From assembly GCA_034670405.1 (NCBI GenBank), contig JAXDDX010000001.1, positions 10,148,001 through 10,212,000 on the forward strand: 64,000 nt of DNA. Direction: 5' to 3'. This document shows, one piece after another, positions 51,912 through 64,000 of the stretch. The translations under genes and the position numbers were made by a program. Source of the DNA: Hoplostethus atlanticus. Lineage: Eukaryota > Chordata > Actinopteri > Trachichthyiformes > Trachichthyidae. The notes under the pieces were generated by a model. The model saw nothing but the letters and a program-made list of their open reading frames with translations. It did not search any database and had not been told where the DNA came from. The first letter of the stretch is position 1. Each line of letters begins with the position of its first letter.

Positions 51912-52201
51912 CGGTAAAGTGAATTAAAGTGAATCAATACCTGTCATAGACCTATCAGAACTGTACAGAAGTGATTAGTAGTGGGCAAGTTGTTATTCTT
52001 TGTCAGCCGTTGTTGGTTTTATTTCATGCAGTATGAAGAAGAAAACAAGAAGAAGAAAACATTATCTTCATGTTCTGATTTGCACTGATTTTTTTTTACC
52101 TCTGCTAACATCTTTTTCATCATCCTTGAAGTAGATCGCAAGCACTGCTTCAAATCAGTCACTGAGCTAGTAGGGCACAGACCTATTCTGAACGGTTAAT
52201 T

Positions 52202-52394
52202 CAGTGGTTCTCAATCCAGTCCTCAAGGACCTCCTGTCCTGGAGGTTTTAGCTCCAGCTCTACTCAGGTACACCTGAACCAATTAGAGGCTTCATGTTTT
52301 CATGATACCTTAATTGGTTCAGGCGTGCCTGAGAAGAGCTGGAGCTAAAACCTCCAGGACAGGAGGTCCTTGAGGACTGGATTGAGAACCACTG
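52202..52394. mobile_element. hAT-Charlie-type MITE with 8-bp target duplication
   Basis: 193 bp with near-perfect terminal inverted repeats of about 80 bp, each starting CAGTGGTTCTCAATCCAGTC. Exact 8-bp direct repeats GGTTAATT flank it at 52194-52201 and 52395-52402. The CAGTGGTTCTCAA terminus and 8-bp duplication identify the hAT superfamily. It has no coding capacity; the intact duplication implies a fairly recent insertion. Confidence 0.95.
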
Positions 52395-52402
52395 GGTTAA
52401 TT

Positions 52403-55400
52403 GGTCGGGCGCTAGCGCTTATGGGTATTGTATCAAGTTAGAAACATTCATAATCATTAACAATTACTGGCACACAATTAAATGTTTTCCTACTCAGTGG
52501 CAGACACTTGGCCCTCTTAATACTGTTACACAATGATCGCCAATATAAATACACTGAATGGCTGTGTAACATGGAAAAAAACTGTTCCGGATGCACGTTA
52601 CCACGTGACATTCCAGCTCTATTGAGCTCTATGGAGCTGGAATGAAACTGTTCTCCCGCCGCGGTTCGTGAAGAGTTTTGCGGAAATAGAGGCAGAGTGA
52701 TATCTCTTCGCTTTCACCTCCTCTCGATTTACATGCAGATTAGGTGCTTGTGCTTCAGAGGACAGAGACCGTAAACAAGTGAATTTGACGTTGAACTGAT
52801 TAGCGAGTGGATTAGGCGTTGTGGGTTAGGGTTCGGGTCGACGAGTCTCCGTTTTGATGTAAAACATCCCGAGTGGCCCAACAAGTCTGCTGCCTCTGCC
52901 TGGCTTCGTCGTCCGGTCAGCTTTCAAAAGTTCCGCCCTCTGGAAAGACAGGTAGCTAAAGCGGTGATGGGTGGTGTAGACGGTGGTCCTCTTCAGATTA
53001 CCAGGGGAGGTATTGCATTTTAGGATTGCATTTTCCTCTGTGCACGTCCACCAGTTTTATCCTGTCTGTGTCCATTTCCAACAACAATGTCACTGATTTC
53101 CTGCACTATGTCAACTGCAACCAAAATCACCTACTGTTTTTAACAGACATTTCCAATATCCTCCAAATTGTACCTACTAGGGTGATTAATAGCAGCTGGG
53201 AATTTAAGGAAGGAATTATTGAATATTTTCATTCAACGGATTTTTGCAGACTCAAGCACAATCTAACAGATTTCAGGCTACCTAGAGTGTAGGTAAATCA
53301 ATCACTACTCATTTATTTCATGTATCTCATTCAATTCAGTATAATGTCCTTATGGTACACTGGACCAACTCACTACTGCTCACTCACTCCACTTCCTTCT
53401 ATAGCTCCAACCTCATTCTATACTATATATACTATACTGCTCCTGTGCAGATGTACTGAATGTTGAATGTATATATGTGGTCATATGAATAGTCTACTGT
53501 CCATCATATAACTTGCACTACCCCCTTGTTGTTCTTATGCCATGTGTGTCCTTATGTACTTGGAAACCTTGTAACATGTCTCTGTACCAATGTCACCAAG
53601 ACAACAGACAAGTATTCTCATTCTGCAATTATTTGGCTGCACTCTGAAAGTGGCCTAACAGCTAATCCGGTTTAGTGAAAATCAAGTCTTGTGCCTATTT
53701 TGTGAACTAATCAACCACCTTAGAGAAACTTAGATCATAGAGCCGTTCTAGGTAATATGCCCACAGTGTACGCAGCAGGGGCATTGTTAGACTCTATGCA
53801 CTGGTGCACATGCCCCACTAATATTTTGCTCTGCTCCAGTAAAACGATCATGGAAAATCAAAAAGGTTTTGCATTGTGTTTAACAACATCTCAAGAATAA
53901 GTGTGGTTAATTTTGGTGGTGGTAACTTGTATAACGGCTTAGATCTAGCTAAGTGGTTGGACTGCTAAAAAACTACTACTTTGTTTGATCTTCATTCAGC
54001 TGTCTGTCACAAGCGCTTGTCAGTGAACTTAGATTAGTTATTTGTGGTGCATTCTGATTGTTGGATGCAGATTGATTTGGACGCCCTCTGCTCCATTTAC
54101 CACAAGTTTCAGTCACTAAAACAGTATTTTCTTTTGTGGCTCGAACGTAAGGAAGTTCTATTCGGGGCGAGGAGGGGGTCATGTCAGAGGCAGGAGAGAA
54201 GTCAGGGGTAACGAGAGACGTGAGGTTAAGATGGTAACTAGCTATGTCAGTTAGCTAGCAACTAGCTAACATTAATCAAGTATCAGTATGGTTGTAAACC
54301 CCGCTGACATTTAACACTGATTATTGTTGTGAGGAAAAATCTTTAACCATAGCATATAGTGGCCTAGTTGACAGTCTGGCACTACTGCTGTCCTCATACA
54401 TCACAGCTACTGATGATTTTGATCAGTTGGTACTGACACAAGTTTGAACTTGAACCTTTCTTTTATTTTGAGTTGTTTTATGGTACACAAAAGAAAAATG
54501 TTTGAATGTGTGAATGTACTTGTTGATAAATATGCTGTCACTGCTGAACTTGACATTGATTTAAACTTTTTTTAGGGATGTGAGTGCTGGGAGTCTGTGT
54601 CAACGCCCCTGGTACGCAGTATCAATCATGTTCTTAGGCGATTGGTTTATTTTCTAAAGCAAGCGGTTGGTTTTCATCTGTAATGTTACTAGATCTCAGC
54701 AGATGGCAGTGTAGCCTCACTTGTGAGCGACTCCAAGACCCTGAGACTACATGCACATCATTTGTAACCTTGTAACTGTTGTCGTCATTTAGTTAACAGT
54801 GTTCCAACTCATTCAACAGTTGTGTAACGATGGAAAAGTTGTGAGCATCAATAAGTGGCTCATTCTTGTCTGTTTGCAAATCAGAAGTTGATTGCACTTA
54901 AATCTGTGTGAGGCAATGTCTTTTCAGCATTCAGTAGCAGTTAATGGCTTTCCGTCTCTTCAAAAAAGATTAAAGCTCTTTTGTTTTGTAAAGGCCCGGT
55001 GGAATTGGAGTATCGCGCCACCATTTCAGCAGATTATAGAATTATTTTTTTTCACGCAGTTGACTGTGCTCTTGACAGTGCCTGGCAGTATGTGACTGTA
55101 GATATCCTATATACTTTAATTTTTAGTTTTTTTTTTTTTACATTTGATTTCATTGTTAACATTGGGACAAAGTGTGTTTTTAGTTGCAATGACCCCAAAC
55201 TGCAGTGTTTGCTTTCCTTGTCTACAGATCCATGTCTGCAAGAATCTATGCGTACGTACCAATAACAATATACTCAAATTGGTGGATTGGAGCTTAAATG
55301 AAGGCTGGTACTTCCTCCGAAAAGTAACAAGAGTCATTAGTTAGCCGTAGACTACAGCAACGAGGCTCCTGTTTGAGCAAACAATATACTAACACAAATT

Positions 55401-58400
55401 AGGACTAGCTGCTTTGTGTCAATTGAGAGTCCAACAAAGATGCTACACAAAGTGATATGTCATTAGCAAACGGGTGGGGAAAGAGAACATAGAGCTGTTG
55501 CCTCTCCAGAAGTAATGAAGAGGTCTCCATGGTGACCGGGCTGCCAGTCGCGGTCCTTGCATCGGGGGGCGGTAGAGATCAAAGACCGCTGTGCTTTCCC
55601 TCCAGGGGAAGAACAACCCTGCTGTAAGTGGAGGGTTAATGCTCTGGGGTTAGGGGGGAAAGCCCCTCATTAAACCTAACCAAATCTTCAAGGCCATTCA
55701 ATTTAAGGACTGACATGTTGTTCCTATGACACCAGGTAGACGTTTTTGAACGGTCACAACTCTTCAAAGACACAAAAAACAAACAGGCTGTGATCGGGGC
55801 TAGGGCTGCTCCTGCTGAGAATTAAATGGGGATCTGTGGATTTGTAGAAGGTAGAAAGCGAGCTTAATTTTAGTGTAGTGCTAACAGTGCCCAACCAGAA
55901 AATATACAAATACTACAAAATAAATAATGATGGGTACCATAACCCTCTCAATCTTTTCTAGTTGATGTGTGACATCACACTAGGGGGCGCAACAAGCAAG
56001 TTTCTAGCTACAGGGGACAGCAGTGATGATTCACTAATACAAACAACTGCACTAAGATATAGGAAGACATTGTATATTGAAATTCAGTGGCATTTTCCTT
56101 TTTTAAGGCAAAAATGAATATTTTGTCCTTCTGTTAAATTGTTAAATTCTAGAAATATATTCAATATTATAAACATACAAAGTGAAAAGTATATGAACCC
56201 TTTATGTCCGAATAAGCAAACCTCCTTAAGTTTGAATATAATGAAATCATTTTAGCCATTGTATCATTGTATTGTAGTTTGTATTTTACACTTTCATCAA
56301 GACCATTACTGGTCAAGTAATAGTTACATTATGACAACGTTACTTGTGACAATTGTAATTTGTCATTTATCGCATGGTTGTAGTAATTTCAAGAGGTACT
56401 CCTGCCTTTAATCCAGATACTAGCACCAGATGCCAACAGTTCATTTGATAAAATGGAGTGGCATTTCATGGAACATGGACATGGAACATTAGAGATTCAC
56501 CATTGGAGAAATTTGATGCCAATCCATACAGAGCAGAGCTGCCATAGATGTAAAAACTCAATATGAAATATCGTTTGTTATTTTCTATTTATTTTTTTTA
56601 CCCTTAAATGGACATAGCATTTCAGATTGCCACCTTTTTAGCTTTTCTCTGAGCAAGTCGATGTGGGCTTTGATCAATGGACCATATCGTTGTTGTGTTG
56701 ACACCAGCTTTTCACCCAGTGCTCTTTGGTGATGCTGGAGACATTCGGGCTGCTGGTGTTGTTTTGGTCTCTGCCTCTAAGTTGTAAAAGGATTAGACAA
56801 GAGCTTGGTTTTTGGGTGTGATGGTGAGCACCGAGGTGGTGCCCAGTGTTGTAAGAAAGTCCTAATTAGATTACTGTAACCCTCATATGAGGGGCTCCAC
56901 CGCTGGTGGTCCAGTGTGGTGGCACATGGGACCACATTGGGCTCAGCTTTTAGACAGGGAGAGCAAGCCCCCTGAAAGGCCAGCCAAGGGGTGGGCTCTC
57001 AAATCCTTTTTAAACCTTTTGTCATTTATACAGGGATTTATTTGTCATTAAAGAATAATCATTGGATGAGAACAGCATCTTGTGACACAATTGGGCTTTT
57101 GTCAGATAAAAACATTGGATATTTAAAAATATGAAAGATATTTTAGCATATAAAAAAAAAATCTCTTATGCACCTGTGTATGGGACGTAATGGATAATAT
57201 TGTAATGATAAATGCCACATTACCAGCTTAACTTGTTTCCGGCCAGGTCATTGGTAAAATGACATTGCCCTCCACTGCTCTGGTTTGACTTGTAGACCGT
57301 TTTGTTCTTGTCAGACTGCTCATTGTGTAACTGAAAGCCTGCTGCTAGCCTCTGCCTCACCACCGCTTCCTCCAACCACGGTGACCATGTTGGTTTTTAC
57401 CAGAGTTTAGCTCCCATGTTCAAGTTTTGTCTCTCTTTAACAGTGGACAACGTTCCTCCCTCCTTCCCTCACAATTGAAACTGACGTAAGGCTGAGCATG
57501 CATCAGCTGGACGTTACTATTAATGCGGCAGTTGAATAGTTGCTATGTTCATGTCCATGTTCTTCCTTTGCCTTTTTATTATGCTACCTCAATGTAAGTA
57601 GAGAAGTAGAAGAAGACCACAGAAAGACGTTGTGACATCTGGCCAAAATTGTGCAGGTTGGGCTAAATTTTGAATTTTACATCCCATTCTAGGCATGGGG
57701 CAGTTTCTCATCATAGTCTGTGTGATCACTTTGGTGACAAAAATGAATTCTGCATTTTTTTTTACAGTTCAGAAATTGTTGCGTATTGGGAATGGGAAGA
57801 GCACAGATATAAATCTGATTGTACCACTTGTTCTCTTAAGCAGCATCATGAAGTTTTCTGATTAGTTAGAAACTTGAAGGCGTTAGGAGTTCTGTGTAAG
57901 CCGGTAAAGCTATATCTATATCTATGTGTGTGCTTTATTTGTATTTCTAAATTTTGTTACTTCATGACCACCTTCCTGCCCCCTGTATGCCTCTCATCCA
58001 CATCTTAATGAAATTTAAAAAGTTAGGCCAACAACATTCAGATTACATAAATCTGTGTGCACTGTTAGGCAATGCCTTCAAGGATTTGATCATGTCGACG
58101 GATTGGATCGACTGCACTGCGCCATCTGTGTGGGACCTTAATAACTGGGCTGGTGATTTATTGCCTGTACTCAGCAGTGTCTTTTTGAGAGAAGCCCAGA
58201 CAAAAGCACTGACCCTCACCCCCCTGCTGTTTTTAATAGTTCTTTAGGATGTGCACGAAAAGAGTGGTAATGTGGAGGCTTCAGCCTTTTAGGACACAAA
58301 CTGAAAGAAGATTGAGAGCCTAAAATGAAAGCAGATTGGAGAATGTGATCAAAAGATTGTCTACACATCAAGCTGTCCAGGAGCCAAAACGCCAGATCTG

Positions 58401-59492
58401 CTTAGGCTAAGTAATGATCAACTTTTCTTTAATGTTAGTGCAGCAACACGAGGAGCTTTGAGCCAAAGACCTCTCATTGTCCCATCACTCAGTATCCCAA
58501 AGGCTTATATTTTACGGCCATGTTGTCTATTGCTCCAGTAATGTCCGTAAGCCTTCAGTGACCCCTCTCCTCCTCTCCCATCCCCTCCTGAGGGCGATAA
58601 GGTGCCACTGGAGAAAAGCTTGCCTTATCTCTTCCCTGCGCTCTGAAGCAGTCATGTTTTATGGGTTGTAGCTCTTTTGTGTCCTTGTTCTCTCCCTCTC
58701 CCTGATCACTCACACTCATTCCTCATGGAAGTTGTTTGAAGGCCTAGAATAGCTTTGGGAAAGGACCCCACCCCCCTCTCCATCCCTCTCTCTCTTCTTC
58801 TACTCCTCTGTTCCCTCTTTATTGAATCCCGCCTCCATATCATTTATCTCTGCCCCCCCCCCTCCCTTTCTCCTCAGTTTGAGGGGGCATCCTCTTTTCT
58901 CTCCCAGCTGGGTTTGTTGACACACAGTCAATCTAGGGCTCTCTTTCACCTCGACCACCCCTCTTTTTAACTTGCCCCCCCCCCCCCCCAACTCTACCCT
59001 CCTCTTCCCTTGAACAGTAAAGCTGCCACAGCTGTGGACTGTATTAGCATAGCTGCAGAGGAGTAAGGGGGGTTGCTAAATATATTACAGCCATTACCTT
59101 TTGTTTAGGAGCTGACAGTTTTAAAACATTTCAGCTTTTCTCTGTGCAAAGGGAAAGGCCTCAAAAGAACGCCACGATGATTTAATTGTAACAGCTTTTT
59201 AAATATGGGTCAGAGAACTAGGGGAGGGAGGGGGAGCAAATAAAAAGCAGCTTTCTGTTTTTGTTGGAATGAAAACAAGTGAATATCTAATTAGTTTAGT
59301 TAAAGATTTAAAAAAATAAGAATAAACCAGCAGCTCATAGTTTCTAGAATAAAAAAATAAATAAAAAAAAATAAAATTGGAAATCTCACTTTAAGTGAAT
59401 AGTGCAGTGAAAAGGAAACTTGCATTACAGCTCAGAAATCGTGATTTATGTTGCATTTGGGCTGAAAGGTTTATTTGTCTTGCCATCAACAG
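52403..59492. other. Non-coding interval, probably sirtuin 5' region
   Basis: No protein exon recognised over 7 kb. The sirtuin coding exon at 59501 begins after an intron acceptor, so an untranslated first exon must lie in this stretch. Candidates with donor-like ends are near 52949 (ACAG then GTAGCT) and 54212 (GGG then GTAACG), both in GC-richer, promoter-like sequence. Several composed, non-repetitive stretches (about 55500-55690, 58060-58180, 58440-58640) may be conserved non-coding elements, which I cannot test here. Confidence 0.4.
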
Positions 59493-59500
59493 GTGTTGGA

Positions 59501-62274
59501 ATGAACAAATCCAGGCCCAACTGGGATAAAAAGGCCTCCCAGCCTTCTCTTACCAGGATTACCCGCAGTTCTGCTTCCCAGGCCAGGCAGACAGACTCAG
59601 TCAAGCCTCAGGACTCGGTGCCTGGCCCGTATGGGAAACAGCGCAAGAAGCAGACTGACTCAGCCCTGGCCCAGGACCTCAGCCAGATGAGTGTCAGTGG
59701 ACAGGACCTTTTCCCTACATGGTAAGGCTGCTTCATTCTAAGTATTTATTGTCATGAAAATAGTAAGTCTCATTATGTTTGTGATTGTCTCATCAGAGAT
59801 CAGGTTGTTCAAAGGTGTAGGAACAATGTAGTAAAACGTCTCGTTAATGTCTTTTTATACGCCCTCTCTTTAGTAAAGGAAAGATGTCCAAGAGTAGCCG
59901 TGACCTTGTGGATGCCGGTCAGTCTTCTGGGTCCAGACCTACTCAGGGTACTTTGTCTGCATTTGGAGTCAAGTCGTCCTCCCGGGGTGGTCTGGCCTCT
60001 GTGGCTCGGCTGGTGAAGCTAGGCCGCTGTAAGAACGTGGTGGTGGTGGCCGGGGCGGGGATCAGCACAGCCAGTGGGATCCCAGACTTCAGGTTGGTGT
60101 CTGCAGCCTCATCTTCTTCTCTCTCTACCATTCTCTTTATCTCATACCATTGTATGATTCCCTGCATATATCCATTGGTTCAGTTCCTCCCTGAACCAAC
60201 ATGTAAACCCATGTGGCAGCAAGCTAGCGTAGCAGTTGGAGAGACTATCCTGTAACCGAAGAGTTTCAGGTTTGAGGTTCCAGCAAGAGCCATTAATCAA
60301 GTTCAAGTGTTATTGAGCAAGACATTGAACCTGCTCACTGATTGTAAATGTGAAAATGTTTGCACTGCCCCACGTCTAGAACGCCAGGAACGGGTCTCTA
60401 TGCTAACCTAAAGAAGTACAACATCCCTTACCCGGAAGCCGTTTTCAACATCGACTACTTCTCCAACGACCCACAACCTTTCTTCTCCCTGGCCAAGGAA
60501 CTGTACCCCGGCAGCCACCGACCCAACTACATCCACTATTTCATCCGCATGCTGCATCACAAGGGTCTGCTGCTCCGCATGTACACCCAGAACATCGACG
60601 GTCTGGAGAAAGGTAAGTGGGGTCTTAATGGGAACAGAAACAGTGAAATGATCAGAAACACAAGTCTTGATTCTGGGTTGATTTTTATTTTTATTTTATT
60701 ATTATTTTTTTTATTTAGTTTTTTCCTTCACAGAATGGCTCAGAATAAGCTCCTTTTCCCCCTGAATGTCAGTTGTAATATCAGGGTTCATGCAAAACCT
60801 GGAAAAGTAATGGAATTCAAAAATAGTTTTCCAGGCCTGGAAAAGTTATGGAAAATCTAACATGCGTATATATTTTTTGAAATGTCATGTCTTTTTTTCC
60901 AACCGGTGAAATAATTAATGTCAAGCTTGGCTGCCTGTTGAGCCACTTTGCTTTGAGGAATACATTTCCTGACAGTATCGGTCCTGTGATAGTTGTAGCC
61001 AGAAATAAGACAATTTGCAACATAGACTCTGACAAATATTGGTCATGTAACTATAAGTAAGCTATATGTGATGGAATAGTGTTGGAATTTGACTAGTGAA
61101 AAGGTGTAGGAACCCTGTAATATTTAGTTACCTTCTTCACAGTGTGCGGCATCCCAGATGACAAGCTTGTGGAAGCTCACGGTAGCTTTGCCACAGCTTC
61201 CTGTCACCTGTGCTACTCTCCATACCCCGCAGAGGAGGCTAAGGTAAGGCCCAGTGGTCAAAAACCTAACAGTACAGTGTCTTGTTGCATGTGATGACTG
61301 ACTAATCTGTGTTTTACAGCATGCCATAATGAGTGGCAACACCCCCATCTGTACATTCTGCGCTGCGACAGTGAAGCCTGACATTGTGTTTTTTGGAGAG
61401 GACCTTCCTGAGAAGTACTTCCTTCATTCTAAAGACTTCCCAAAAGCAGACCTCCTCATCATTATGGGCACATCTTTACAGGTTAACATCAGCCTTTTTA
61501 AAATGATTTATTTTGTAGGGAAACCTTGAGCTCAGTTATAGCCAAACAAAAATACAATGTGTTCCAGATTGAGCCGTTTGCCAGCCTGGTGAATACGGTG
61601 CAGTCTACTGTGCCACGTCTCCTCCTGAACCGGTATGCTGTGGGCCCCTTTGAGAAGGTCCCCCTGCGGAGAGGAGACCACATGGAACTGGGTGACCTGG
61701 TGGAGACGGTGCAGAGGTTCGCTGAAATGCTTGGGTGGAACAATGAGATCGAAGACCTGATGAGGAGTCAGGAAAATGGGGTTGGTTCTATATTAAGCTT
61801 TGAGTATTTATTGGGTTCTTTATTCGACAAACTTGCCCACCACTTACTAAATCATATTACATTTTACAAATTGATAAAAATCACTCTGTCATAAATGGAA
61901 AGTGGGAATTTGACTTTTTGTTGAGACATTTGGAAAGTAGAAAGGGAAATGGAGTAGGGAAGGCACTGGAGAGAAGCTCTGGTGGGCTTCAAACCTAAGC
62001 CATTGGGTGATTTAGCCACTCAACTGTTTCTGGGCACTAGTACAAAGTATATTTTCTGACTGTGGCAGTATTATTCGTCTCTCTGCAGAGCATCCCTACT
62101 TTGGTAAGCAGCAGGCCTTCGGTGAGTGGACAGAAGCCTTGCCCGAGCAAATCCAACGGTCTGGGGAGGAGAGGAGCGTCCGAGCCACAGGGTAGACGGC
62201 CTCCCAAGTCCAGTGAGGAGACGGATTCAGAGACGGACAGCAAGAGCTCTGCCTCATCCAGCCCAAGCAACTGA
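59501..62274 (+). CDS. Sirtuin-3-like NAD-dependent deacetylase (7 coding exons), probably sirt3.2
   Basis: Exons: 59501-59721, 59874-60092, 60380-60612, 61143-61243, 61320-61481, 61568-61780, 62089-62274; in frame, 444 aa. A basic, Ser-rich N-terminus of about 120 residues precedes the sirtuin fold: NAD-binding [14 protein letters not shown], then [21 protein letters not shown], catalytic His in LVEAHGSF, a zinc knuckle with two CxxC pairs (SCHLC ... ICTFC), [24 protein letters not shown] and LLLNR. The tail is acidic and Ser-rich ([15 protein letters not shown]). The motif set and the lack of the SIRT2 insertion place it nearest SIRT3 (399 aa in human), which removes acyl groups from lysines using NAD+. 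No clear mitochondrial presequence is seen. Its position by tmem263 rather than psmd13/ric8a suggests the fish/amphibian paralogue sirt3.2 rather than sirt3. The start is the first ATG after the exon 2 acceptor. Confidence 0.92.
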
Positions 62275-62343
62275 AGCTAAACATTTCATGATGCATTCCA
62301 CCTTTTAGTTCAGAAGACACTGGAAAGGTTTGCAGTTTCTTCT

Positions 62344-62493
<150 letters not shown>

Positions 62494-62765
62494 AAGCACT
62501 TATACTTTTACATTAAATACATGTATGCTGCTTTACACTAGCTCAGCTCTCAGAGGACAGTGGTGAATTAGTATGGGAGACGTGACCCCACTGGGTTTAG
62601 TCACTGTGGCCAGAGTGGGGGGGCTCCATCTAAAACACTGATGTCTCTACCCTGCAAGAAAAATACCCAAATGTGTATGCAAGTGTTTGTGAAAGAGGTT
62701 AATAAACATTTTAAATCATTTTTTTATATCAGTGTAACACTGTATTGTTATATTAAACAATATTT

Positions 62766-62771
62766 AATAAA
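62766..62771 (+). terminator. Poly(A) signal of the sirtuin gene
   Basis: AATAAA about 490 bases beyond the stop, followed by a GT-rich stretch (ATTTGTGTGTC) that fits a downstream element. Confidence 0.7.
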
Positions 62772-62799
62772 GTATTGTATCATTTGTGTGTCATCTTCT

Positions 62800-64000
62800 T
62801 TTATACAATTTTCCTTTTGCACTGGTCCAAAAAAAGACAATGAAACTATTCTTATGCTCCAGTTTTAATAACTTTGCGATAGAAGCCAAACTGTGTGGTT
62901 ACATTTACTGTGTGCAAAAAGAACACAAAATCATTCTTCCCATCACATATTCCTTCCTGATGGAGAGAAAATGATCAACATGCATTGTTTATTGATCTTA
63001 TTGTGCAAAAAAAACTATGGAGGATTGCATTTGCACAGGAGCACAAACTTTAAGTGTCCCATATCTGATCTTTTAATGTCTAGGCAGGAGAGAAAATCTG
63101 ATAAGCCACAAGAAACTGTGCCCCAAAATATCAAAAATCTGATATTTTGTGCCTGTATAAATCCAACCTAAACTTGATTTGTAATTTTACTGATTTATGA
63201 TTGTGTGAGTAGGTAATAGTGGTCATTTACAAATTAGGTGAAAAGTGTGCTTATAGTTAATCACTTTCAATCGAGTGACCTGTTACTAATCACTGTAACA
63301 AGGCAATAAAACATTTTCTCTCAAAGTAATAGTCAGGCAAATTCTTGGTATTGTAATTGGCAATGAACTTGACCGGTAATCCAAAGCAGAGGGATGTACA
63401 CTTTAGGGACCAATTCTGTTGAAGGCATTACCAACCATGCAGTTTTCTTCAGTAGGAGAACTGGCGGCCTACACACCGAGCAATACATTTCAAGGGTCCA
63501 TCATTTTGAATCTATACATAAACTAAACTTGTGGATTTATAGAAAATCAGCAAAGTTTTCAATATAGAAAAAAAATCATCATACATGTTTCTGAGAATTT
63601 GTTTAACATCATGCAGAATTGGCGGAGGACAAAGTACATCGATAGAAAACAGTCATTTCATTACACACATTTCTTTGTAAGAGTCCACAATAGGTAAGGC
63701 AGAAACAATCCAAATACTATTCAACCACCACAGGAAAATGTTGCATCTCTCCATTAAAGTCTTTAAATAAAACAATGATACACTTGAAATGATAACATTG
63801 ATGGTGAGGGCCTTGCAATTACACAACGGTGTACAGCGACTATTATTATAATAGTGACTATATAGTGAGCAGCAAAAGGCTGAAGGAGTTTGCTCATCCA
63901 AAGTGTCCTTCAGCAAGACAGCAATACGCCAACAAGCCCCATTGGTCAGTTGGCAAGTTGGAAAATTACCCAAGTTGGGTTCACTGATCAATACAGAGCA
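62800..64000. other. Non-coding end of the window
   Basis: No recognisable exon. A minus-strand AATAAA at 62988-62993 would allow this to be the 3'UTR of a minus-strand gene lying beyond the window, but nothing else supports that. Confidence 0.35.

Noticed and set aside
53026..53292. 88-codon plus-strand frame
   Set aside because: Reads like a protein in places, but I find no known motif, no Kozak context and no matching splice sites.
54182..54211. ATG of a possible sirtuin exon 1 (MSEAGEKSG)
   Set aside because: The donors available give phase 0, which meets a stop when joined to the exon at 59493, so it cannot extend the sirtuin; it may still be an untranslated exon or upstream ORF.

Overview
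The window is nuclear DNA from a teleost fish. It has long introns with GT-AG (and two GC-AG) boundaries, dense microsatellites, fish-type DNA transposons and LINE relics. Its genes include two that placental mammals are thought to lack: a vertebrate CAX-type cation/proton exchanger and a sirtuin that looks like the sirt3.2 paralogue. I do not assign a species. Gene calls come from reading conserved proteins and splice sites by eye. All coding exons of the six protein genes join in frame, apart from one single-base shift in tmem263.

Layout. 1-2.7 kb: the miR-182, miR-96 and miR-183 precursors lie on the minus strand, with both hairpin arms conserved (transcribed in the order 183, 96, 182). 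2.7-10.5 kb: non-coding sequence, probably the primary miRNA transcript/promoter region and then the long ube2h 3'UTR. 10.5-17.6 kb: ube2h (minus, 7 coding exons, 183 aa). 17.6-20.7 kb: head-to-head intergenic region. 20.7-29.4 kb: klhdc10 (plus, 10 exons, 419 aa); its first two introns carry a LINE reverse-transcriptase relic and a 1.7-kb TTAA-flanked element. 30.0-37.8 kb: cax1-like exchanger (minus, 19 exons, about 699 aa), tail-to-tail with klhdc10. 38.5-39.5 kb: dead piggyBac-like transposase. 40.6-43.7 kb: an egg-envelope ZP-domain gene (plus, 8 exons, 443 aa) with its own TATA box. 46.5-49.0 kb: tmem263 (minus). 50.3-51.9 kb: stacked L2-type LINE 3' ends. 52.2 kb: an intact hAT MITE with an 8-bp target duplication. 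52.5-59.4 kb: non-coding. 59.5-62.8 kb: sirtuin-3-like deacetylase (plus, 7 coding exons, 444 aa) with a 144-bp GT repeat in its 3'UTR. 62.8-64 kb: nothing recognised.

Context. The miR-183 cluster, ube2h and klhdc10 match human 7q32 order, while tmem263 corresponds to human 12q23 (near RIC8B). The window therefore joins two ancestral synteny blocks, with the exchanger, the ZP gene and transposon relics at the junction. The genes are not an operon and need not act together. The functions are sensory-organ miRNAs, ubiquitin conjugation, a cullin-2 substrate receptor, endomembrane cation/proton exchange, egg coat, a small glycine-rich membrane protein and NAD-dependent deacylation.
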